DNA from: Clostridium cavendishii DSM 21758
Lineage (GTDB): Bacteria > Bacillota > Clostridia > Clostridiales > Clostridiaceae
Direction: 5' to 3'
DNA length: 29,459 nucleotides
Assembly (NCBI RefSeq): GCF_900141845.1
Contig: NZ_FQZB01000027.1
Span: 1-29,459, forward strand
Below, piece after piece: positions 23,845 through 29,459 of the stretch. The position numbers and the translations under genes were made by a program. Each line of letters opens with the position of its first letter. Position 1 is the first letter of the stretch. The notes under the pieces were generated by a model. The model was given only the letters and a program-made list of their open reading frames with translations, searched no databases and was not told the origin of the DNA.

Positions 23845-24678
23845 TTACCACCCCAATCCTTTTAAAAGCATTTGAATTGATAGATAACCTAATATAGGTA
23901 TAAATATTTTTCTTATAGTTTTACTTTTTAACCTTTGCATAATTCTAGTACCAATAGTTGCACCTATTAGTACGCCTAAAGCTACTGGCGCAGCAATTTT
24001 AGGATCGATATCACCTCTAAAGAAAAATACACCAGCACTAGCAGCAGCAGTAACTCCCATCATAAAATTACTTGTAGCACTAGAAACTTTAAGAGGAAGT
24101 TTCATAAAAACATCCATTGCCATAACTTTAAAGCTTCCACTACCTATGCCTAAAAGACCTGAAATTATTCCAGCACCATACATAACGCCAAAAGCGCCTT
24201 TAACGTTATCTACATTGTAATCAATTTGTTTTCCAAGAGCTTTATCATAATATTCACCATTTAAGTTATACTTTATAGCTAAAGGGTCATTTGGTACATT
24301 TTCAGGTATTTCCGAATTACGTTTTTTAAACATGGAGATAGTTGAATAAAGCATAAGTAGACCAAAAATAAAAAATAACATAGATGTATTTAATAAACCA
24401 CCGATGAAAGCACCTGTAACAGCTCCGGTGGTAGTTGCTATTTCTAAAAACATACCTATACGCACGTTTGTTATTTTATCTTTTATATAAGCAATAGCAG
24501 AACCACTAGAAGTACAAATTACAGATATTATGCTAGCTCCTATAGCATGCTTTATATCAAGTCCAAATAATAAAGTTAAGGCAGGTGTTATAATAATACC
24601 TCCCCCTAAACCTAAGATAGCACCTAAGGTTCCTGCAAGTATTGCTATTAATAGTATTTTGATTGATAGTATAATCAT
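23845..24678 (-). CDS. TauE/SafE (TSUP) family sulfite/organosulfur permease
   Basis: The 277-residue integral membrane protein has about eight hydrophobic segments and two Gly-rich repeats, 'GTLGAILGLGGGIIITPAL' (about 17-35) and 'GLLGIGSGSFKVMAMDVFM' (about 174-192). These are the TSUP hallmark. Members export or import sulfite, sulfoacetate or related anions; the substrate is not predictable here. AAGGAGG supports the start. It is followed by its usual partner DUF1634. An inverted repeat lies 30-80 bases upstream and may be an operator. Confidence 0.9.
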   Translation of the reverse strand: MIILSIKILLIAILAGTLGAILGLGGGIIITPALTLLFGLDIKHAIGASIISVICTSSGSAIAYIKDKITNVRIGMFLEIATTTGAVTGAFIGGLLNTSMLFFIFGLLMLYSTISMFKKRNSEIPENVPNDPLAIKYNLNGEYYDKALGKQIDYNVDNVKGAFGVMYGAGIISGLLGIGSGSFKVMAMDVFMKLPLKVSSATSNFMMGVTAAASAGVFFFRGDIDPKIAAPVALGVLIGATIGTRIMQRLKSKTIRKIFIPILGYLSIQMLLKGLGW

Positions 24679-24710
24679 TGATTCCTCCTTAAAAAGTACA
24701 CATATTAATA

Positions 24711-24757
24711 ACCAAAATATTAGTTATATTAATTAAAATATAATCCTATATTTTGGT
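24711..24757. repeat. Inverted repeat between sirtuin and TauE/SafE genes
   Basis: ACCAAAATAT (24711-24720) and ATATTTTGGT (24748-24757) are a perfect 10-bp inverted repeat around 27 AT-rich bases. No T-run follows on the minus strand. It may be a weak terminator for the sirtuin gene or an operator pair around the permease promoter. Confidence 0.4.
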
Positions 24758-24778
24758 ATAATATTTTATTCTTGTGAA

Positions 24779-25516
24779 TTATTGTAATGCTTCATAGCAA
24801 GCATTTAAAACATTTCCTATAGAATCATTAATAACTAAATCTGCTTCATTATCATAAGGGGTGGATGATTTGTTGATTAAAATTAGATGCTTACCTCTAA
24901 AATATCTTATAAGTCCAGCAGCTGGATAAACAACTAATGATGTACCACCTATAATTAGAATGTCGGCTTTAGAAATATAATCGACTGTGTTTCTTATTAC
25001 ATCATCATCTAAGCCTTCCTCATAAAGGACTACATCTGGTTTAACAGTAGAATTACAAGCGTCACATTTAGGAATTATAGAGTCAGAAGATAAAATGTAA
25101 TTTAAATCAAAATGTTTACCACAATTCATACAGGTATTTCTATGAATCGAACCATGAAGCTCAAGAACTTCTTTGCTACCAGCCATTTGGTGAAGTCCGT
25201 CTATATTTTGGGTTATAACGGCTTTGAGTTTACCTAGTTTTTCTAATTCACTTAAAGCTAGGTGTGCTTTATTTGGTTTAGCATCTTTATAAATCATTTT
25301 ATCTCTATAGAATTTATAAAAATTTTCAGTATATCTCATGAAATAACTATGGGATAGAATTTGTTCAGGAGAAAACTTCTTATTGGCGTTCTCATTATAA
25401 AGACCATTTGCTGATCTAAAATCAGGAATATTTGATTCTGTAGATACTCCAGCACCACCAAAAAATACGATGTTATTAGAGTTTTTAATTATTTCTGTTA
25501 GTCTTTCAATACTCAT
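24779..25516 (-). CDS. cobB: NAD-dependent protein deacylase, sirtuin (CobB-like)
   Basis: Removes acetyl or other acyl groups from protein lysines using NAD. The 245-residue protein has the NAD-binding 'GAGVSTESNIPDFRS' (21-35), 'TQNIDGLHQ' (102-110), catalytic H121 in 'LELHGS', and a zinc ribbon with C129, C132, C151 and C154. The ending carries 'GGTSLVVYPAA'. All catalytic parts are present, and length matches class U/III bacterial sirtuins. The Tyr/Arg pair of desuccinylases is not clearly seen, so deacetylase is more likely. AGAGGTGA supports the start. It is divergent from the FtsX-type permease and separated from the downstream TauE gene by 100 bases. Confidence 0.93.
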   Translation of the reverse strand: MSIERLTEIIKNSNNIVFFGGAGVSTESNIPDFRSANGLYNENANKKFSPEQILSHSYFMRYTENFYKFYRDKMIYKDAKPNKAHLALSELEKLGKLKAVITQNIDGLHQMAGSKEVLELHGSIHRNTCMNCGKHFDLNYILSSDSIIPKCDACNSTVKPDVVLYEEGLDDDVIRNTVDYISKADILIIGGTSLVVYPAAGLIRYFRGKHLILINKSSTPYDNEADLVINDSIGNVLNACYEALQ

Positions 25517-25531
25517 AAAAAATCACCTCTA

Positions 25532-25537
25532 TATAAT
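25532..25537 (+). promoter_or_regulatory. -10 box of the FtsX-type permease operon
   Basis: A consensus TATAAT lies in the 35-base gap after the divergent sirtuin start. If used, transcription starts near 25544. That leaves no room for a ribosome site before the ATG at 25552 and supports the later start at 25618. Confidence 0.4.
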
Positions 25538-25617
25538 AGTATATATCTTTAATGAGTAGTAAAGCTATGATAAAATTAATGTTAAGCAAAATTTTACATT
25601 ATAAGTGGGTGAAAGAT

Positions 25618-28137
25618 TTGAATATAATAATGAAATTTTTATGGAACAATATAAGTGAAAAAAAACTAAGAACAGCTTTGATTTTATTTGCGATAGCTAT
25701 AGCGACTTCGCTTTGTTTTGCATCACTAGGGATTTCAAAATCCTTTAAAAATATGGTTATAGGAAAATATAAAGCGCAGTTCGGAAATGCAGATATAGTT
25801 ATAACTAAAAAAGAAAATTCAACTTCGCCATTTTTGAGGAAGGAAAATGTAGATGAAATATCAGCAAAGCATAAAGCTAAAATATTAAATATATCATCAT
25901 CTTATAAAAAGGATAAAACTTATTTTAATGTTAATATTATTGCTACAAATTTAACTGAAATAGATAAGATAAACAAAATAACATATAAAGAAGATAGCAA
26001 TTCAAAGAATTTAGAATCACTAGAAGGTAACGAGATAATAATATCAAATAAAACTGCAACGGATTTAGATTTAAATATAAATGACAATTTAAATTTAAAA
26101 GTAAATGGAGAAAATAAAAAATTTAAAATTGTTTCAATAGCTCTGGATAAAGGCTTTTTTGAGGAAAAACCAGGGGTTATTACAATAATAGGGGATTTAG
26201 AAGGTATAAGTAAAACTCTTAATATGAATGATAATATAACGACTGTATTACTAACAAAGGAGGACGGAAAGGATACCAAGAAGTTAAAAGAGGACCTAGC
26301 TTTAAAATATAAAGACTTCGCTGTATCAGAAACTATTGATAAAAAGGTATTAGAAGATGCTGTTAATCAATTTATGATACCATTTTATGTTATGCTTGCG
26401 GTAGTAGTACTTATGGCTGTTTTTATAATATATTCTTCTTTCAAAGTAATAGTATTAGAACGCATGGCTGTTATAGGAACTTTTAGAAGCATAGGTGCTA
26501 ACAAGCAAATGACAGATTTAATTTTATTATTAGAAAGTTTAATATATGGAGTAATTGGTGGAGTATTAGGAAATTTAATAGGAATTCCACTTTTATATCT
26601 TATAACGGATACGGCTAACCCATATAAGCAACAAGGGATTAAGACAGTAATAAGTATAGACCTAAAGTATATATTAATAACATTTGTTATAGGGATAATG
26701 CTTAGTTTCTTTAGTGCATTAATACCTATAGTCAAAATAGGTAAAATAGAAATAAAAGATATAGTTTTGGCAACATTTAAAAGCACAGATAATGATAAAA
26801 TAATAAGATTATTTGTGGGATTACTATTTATTGTAGCTCCATATATTTATTATATAAATAACAGATACATAGGAAGTGTAATATATACAATACTATGTCC
26901 ATTCATGATTTTAGTAGGAGCAGCTTTTATAATACCTTATATAGTAAAAATATTAAGTTTTATATTAAAAGAGTTCATAAGATTAATAGCTGGTAATGAG
27001 GGAGCGTTAGCTATACACAATATGGCTACAACTAAAAATCTCATTCAAAATATAATAATTTTAGGATTAGGACTTGGGGCTGTTATTGTTGTACATACTT
27101 CATCCTATAGTGTAAGAGAAATGGTTGAAAACTCTTTTAAGGGACAGGATTATAAGGTAAGTGTGAATAATATAAATAGTAGAAATGGTGATAAGGTTAT
27201 AAAAAGTATAGAATCAATAAAAGATATAGAAAATTATTATGAAAATTATTATAAGAATGAAGTAGAAGTAAAAAATAAAAATTTTAGATTAGGATACCTT
27301 CAAGGCATTAACACAGATAAGTACACAAGTTTTTATAAGGATTTCAAAATATTAGGCGATAATGGAGAAGTTAATAAAATAGATACTTTAAATAAGCTTG
27401 AAAATGAGAGAACAATAGTATTATCTGACCTTTTTAAAAATAAGTATAAATATAAAATAGGAGATATAATCAATATAAAGTTAAAAGACAGTTTTGTTGA
27501 TTATAAGGTAGTTGGGTTTATAAAATCAGAAATAAGTTCAAATCAAAGAGTTTGTTTAATATCTCAGAAGTTTTTTATAGAAGATGTTGAGCAAAGTCAG
27601 CCTAATCATATATATATAAAAGGTGTAGGTAGTGAAGAAAACTTAAAAAATGAAGTTACAGATCAATTAAATGAACTAAATGTAGTAGTAACTACAAAGG
27701 CAGAAGAGGAAAAAGTTAACATTAGCAAGAATGCGGATCTTATGAATACCCTTCAAAGTTTTTCAACTATGGCGTTAATAATTGGAGCATTTGGAATGAT
27801 AAATAACCTTATGGTAAGTTTTTTAGAAAGAAAAAGAGAGCTTGCTGTATTAGCATCTATAGGAATGAGTAAATATCAAAGGGGAAAAATGATATTAATA
27901 GAAGGTGTATTTGCTGGATTAGTTGGTGGTGTATTTGGAGTTATTATAGGATATTGCTTATCTATATTTGTTCCAGAAATAACTTTAGGATTAGATACTT
28001 ATTTAAATATAAAGATACCAATAAATCAAATTTTAATATTGGGTATGGTCGGAGCTTTATTAATGATAATATCTTCTTTAGTGCCATTAATAAAGGCAAA
28101 AAATATAGCTATAGTTCAAGAAATAAAATACGAATAG
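25618..28137 (+). CDS. FtsX-like ABC transporter permease (MacB type)
   Basis: The protein is 839 residues from a TTG at 25618, or 861 from an ATG at 25552. The TTG has GGGTGA six bases upstream and the ATG has no ribosome site. The 22 extra residues are polar, before the usual 'MKFLWNNISEKKLRTALILF' opening. There are about ten helices: one N-terminal helix, a large extracytoplasmic domain (about 50-240), an FtsX triplet (about 250-385), further helices, a second extracytoplasmic domain (about 500-690) and a final FtsX triplet with 'FLERKRELAVLASIGMSK'. This double-FtsX layout is shared by mechanotransmitting exporters and lipoprotein or antimicrobial-peptide transporters. The ATPase follows after 15 bases. 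Substrate unknown. Confidence 0.9.
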   Translation: MNIIMKFLWNNISEKKLRTALILFAIAIATSLCFASLGISKSFKNMVIGKYKAQFGNADIVITKKENSTSPFLRKENVDEISAKHKAKILNISSSYKKDKTYFNVNIIATNLTEIDKINKITYKEDSNSKNLESLEGNEIIISNKTATDLDLNINDNLNLKVNGENKKFKIVSIALDKGFFEEKPGVITIIGDLEGISKTLNMNDNITTVLLTKEDGKDTKKLKEDLALKYKDFAVSETIDKKVLEDAVNQFMIPFYVMLAVVVLMAVFIIYSSFKVIVLERMAVIGTFRSIGANKQMTDLILLLESLIYGVIGGVLGNLIGIPLLYLITDTANPYKQQGIKTVISIDLKYILITFVIGIMLSFFSALIPIVKIGKIEIKDIVLATFKSTDNDKIIRLFVGLLFIVAPYIYYINNRYIGSVIYTILCPFMILVGAAFIIPYIVKILSFILKEFIRLIAGNEGALAIHNMATTKNLIQNIIILGLGLGAVIVVHTSSYSVREMVENSFKGQDYKVSVNNINSRNGDKVIKSIESIKDIENYYENYYKNEVEVKNKNFRLGYLQGINTDKYTSFYKDFKILGDNGEVNKIDTLNKLENERTIVLSDLFKNKYKYKIGDIINIKLKDSFVDYKVVGFIKSEISSNQRVCLISQKFFIEDVEQSQPNHIYIKGVGSEENLKNEVTDQLNELNVVVTTKAEEEKVNISKNADLMNTLQSFSTMALIIGAFGMINNLMVSFLERKRELAVLASIGMSKYQRGKMILIEGVFAGLVGGVFGVIIGYCLSIFVPEITLGLDTYLNIKIPINQILILGMVGALLMIISSLVPLIKAKNIAIVQEIKYE

Positions 28138-28152
28138 CGAAGGTGAATTTTA

Positions 28153-28878
28153 ATGAATAAAATAGTTGAAGTAAGAAATCTGTATAAAGCTTATGATACT
28201 GGTGAAGAAAAAACAGTTATATTAAAAAATATATGTTTAGATATATTAAAAGGAGAATTTGTTTCTATAATGGGACCATCAGGTTGTGGAAAGAGTACTT
28301 TATTATATCTTTTAGGAGGATTAGACAAACCAACTAGTGGAGAAGTTTTAATAAACGGAAATAATATTCAGAAGTTAAGCGATAAAAAGATGAGTAAGCT
28401 TAGACGTAAAGAATTAGGATTTGTATTTCAATTTTATAACTTGGTTCAAAACTTATCAGTTGAAGATAACATACTTATGCCACTATTATTAGATGGAGAA
28501 AAACCTCAAAATCATAGAAAAGAAGTAAAAGAATTATTAGATATAATAGAATTAGGTCACAAAAGTAAAGCAAAACCAAGAGAGCTATCAGGTGGACAAC
28601 AACAAAGAGTTGCTATAGCAAGGGCATTAATAAACAATCCTAAGCTTATTTTAGCAGATGAACCAATAGGAAACTTAGATTCTAAAACAGGAACAGAAAT
28701 AATGAAATTATTTAAAAAAATAAACATAGAAAAGGGATTAACTATTGTTAATGTAACACATTCATTAGAATCAGCTGAGTATGGAACACATATAATAAGT
28801 TTGAAAGATGGTGCTATAGAAACAGCGGAGTGTATAATTTCAGATGAAATTGCTATTGATAATAGAAATAAAGTATAA
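28153..28878 (+). CDS. ABC transporter ATP-binding protein, MacB/LolD type
   Basis: The 241-residue ATPase pairs with the FtsX-like permease. Walker A is GPSGCGKST (41-49), the Q-loop is 'FVFQFYNLVQNLSVEDN' (90-106), the signature LSGGQQQR (145-152), Walker B LILADEP (165-171) followed by GNLD, and the switch His is in 'NVTHSLESA'. The 'FQFYNL...LSVEDN' run is typical of the MacB/LolD/FtsE group, which drives conformational pumping by the permease rather than classic import. A GAAGGTGA ribosome site precedes the start. A hairpin follows about 45 bases after the stop, before the rRNA promoter. Confidence 0.95.
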   Translation: MNKIVEVRNLYKAYDTGEEKTVILKNICLDILKGEFVSIMGPSGCGKSTLLYLLGGLDKPTSGEVLINGNNIQKLSDKKMSKLRRKELGFVFQFYNLVQNLSVEDNILMPLLLDGEKPQNHRKEVKELLDIIELGHKSKAKPRELSGGQQQRVAIARALINNPKLILADEPIGNLDSKTGTEIMKLFKKINIEKGLTIVNVTHSLESAEYGTHIISLKDGAIETAECIISDEIAIDNRNKV

Positions 28879-28923
28879 AACTTAACCTAGTGTATCAATA
28901 GTAGTAAAATGCTGAAAAAAGTC

Positions 28924-28953
28924 GAAACTAGTATAAAGATCTATACTAGTTTC
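28924..28953. terminator. Hairpin after the ABC operon
   Basis: A 12-bp perfect stem (28924-28935 with 28942-28953) and a 6-base loop. The + strand has no clear T-run after it. On the minus strand a run of six T follows three bases on. It is a likely barrier between the ABC operon and the rRNA unit, but a weak terminator in the + direction. Confidence 0.55.
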
Positions 28954-29071
28954 ATTATATAGAATTTAAATATATTTTCTGTAGTAGAGTGTATGATATT
29001 ATTAGTTCATCGCCTAAACGGACAAGCTTTGAAACAAGAAATTAAGTTTGAAAGAATAACTTAAATAAATG

Positions 29072-29100
29072 TTGACAAAGAAGGATGATGGTGGTAACAT
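29072..29100 (+). promoter_or_regulatory. rRNA operon promoter
   Basis: A perfect TTGACA (29072-29077), a 17-base spacer and TAACAT (29095-29100) lie about 130 bases before 16S. The -10 is off consensus, but the -35 and spacing are ideal. Further promoters may lie upstream in 28985-29070. Confidence 0.65.
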
Positions 29101-29133
29101 AGTAAAAGTCGTCGGAAGATGACAAATGAAATT

Positions 29134-29146
29134 TGGTCTTTGAAAA
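29134..29146 (+). promoter_or_regulatory. BoxA-like antitermination element in the rRNA leader
   Basis: TGGTCTTTGAAAA closely resembles the TGYTCTTTGAAAA element before 16S in Bacillus and Clostridium, which is the binding site for the Nus antitermination factors. It lies between the promoter and the 16S start. Confidence 0.65.
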
Positions 29147-29230
29147 TTAAACAGAGCAAGAAAATATATGACCAGCAATTCTTTATGATTTAAATCATAA
29201 GACATACAACAGTAATGAGCTACAAACTTT

Positions 29231-29459
29231 AAATTGAGAGTTTGATCCTGGCTCAGGACGAACGCTGGCGGCGTGCTTAACACATGCAAGTCGAGCGAGC
29301 AGATTCCCTTCGGGGATGAAGCTAGCGGCGGACGGGTGAGTAACACGTGGGCAACCTGCCTTATAGAGGGGGATAGCCTTCCGAAAGGAAGATTAATACC
29401 GCATAACATCAGATTATCGCATGGTAGACTGATCAAAGGAGCAATCCGCTATAAGATGG
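29231..29459 (+). rRNA. 16S ribosomal RNA, 5' end (cut by the window)
   Basis: The conserved opening AGAGTTTGATCCTGGCTCAG, then GACGAACGCTGGCGGCGTGC and GCGGACGGGTGAGTAACACG, identify 16S rRNA helices 1-9. The 5' end is set by comparison with the usual AAATTGAGAG start and is good to a few bases. The visible V1-V2 sequence (short GATTCCCTTCGGGGATG hairpin, CGCATAACAT) is of Clostridium sensu stricto type. The rest of the rRNA operon lies beyond the window. Confidence 0.97.

Noticed and set aside
25552..25617. ATG at 25552 as the start of the FtsX-like permease
   Set aside because: No ribosome site precedes it, and a likely -10 lies only 15 bases upstream; TTG 25618 has GGGTGA. It remains possible.
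29014..29436. Minus-strand open frame of 140 codons over the rRNA leader and 16S
   Set aside because: It lies antisense to 16S rRNA, has no ribosome site, and its composition is that of reversed rRNA.
1..29459. CRISPR arrays, insertion sequences, prophage genes or tRNA genes
   Set aside because: No regularly spaced repeats, transposase, integrase or phage structural motifs were seen, and no cloverleaf with a GGTTCRA arm was noticed by eye.

Overview
The window is low-GC, densely coded DNA with strong AGGAGG-type ribosome sites. It ends in the first ~230 bases of a 16S rRNA gene whose sequence is of the Clostridium sensu stricto type. Class D sortase, SigI/RsgI, an archaeal-type AspRS behind a T-box and a VanW-family protein all fit a Clostridium chromosome. 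Species is not claimed. I see no phage, insertion sequence, CRISPR array or tRNA gene. The window looks chromosomal and mostly about the cell envelope.

Layout. 1-810 is the 3' end of a surface protein with Ig-like repeats and a C-terminal membrane anchor. 885-1394 (-) is a flavin-reductase-like protein. 1569-4665 (+) is an OmpR-family response regulator, its histidine kinase and a phosphodiester-glycosidase (NAGPA) protein. A near-identical pair of 11-bp-spaced ACAACT repeats precedes both the regulator operon and the NAGPA gene, which suggests autoregulation plus one local target. 4728-8723 (-) is an envelope block: an unknown membrane-anchored protein, then (in transcription order) a ferritin-fold-like unknown, a secreted protein with a degenerate sorting signal, a class D sortase and a four-helix membrane protein. 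9140-10742 (+) is sigI-rsgI behind a SigI-type promoter; RsgI carries the Asn-Pro site expected for self-cleavage.

10906-13488 (+) holds a P-loop kinase-like protein, a GNAT acetyltransferase, and a Nudix hydrolase coupled to a metallo-beta-lactamase-fold protein. 13502-15236 is a T-box-controlled aspartyl-tRNA synthetase of archaeal type. Its leader has one Stem I with an Asp (GAC) specifier but two complete antiterminator/terminator modules in series. 15347-17830 (-) is a large secreted GH18 chitinase with two Ig-like repeats and a CBM5/12. 18127-19416 (+) is a VanW-family protein, and 19680-20450 is surE. 20476-22932 is an ABC ATPase/permease pair.

22990-25516 (-) contains an SH3-like membrane protein, a DUF1634/TauE-SafE pair and a sirtuin. 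25618-28878 (+) is an FtsX-type permease with its MacB/LolD-type ATPase. 28879-29230 is the rRNA promoter and leader, and 16S starts at about 29231.

The most interesting points are the tandem T-box modules sharing one specifier, the two-component operator repeats, the sortase block with a substrate lacking LPxTG, and a hairpin at 23430-23470 that buries a ribosome site and is followed by a T-run. All functional calls are from reading motifs by eye; no searches were run.
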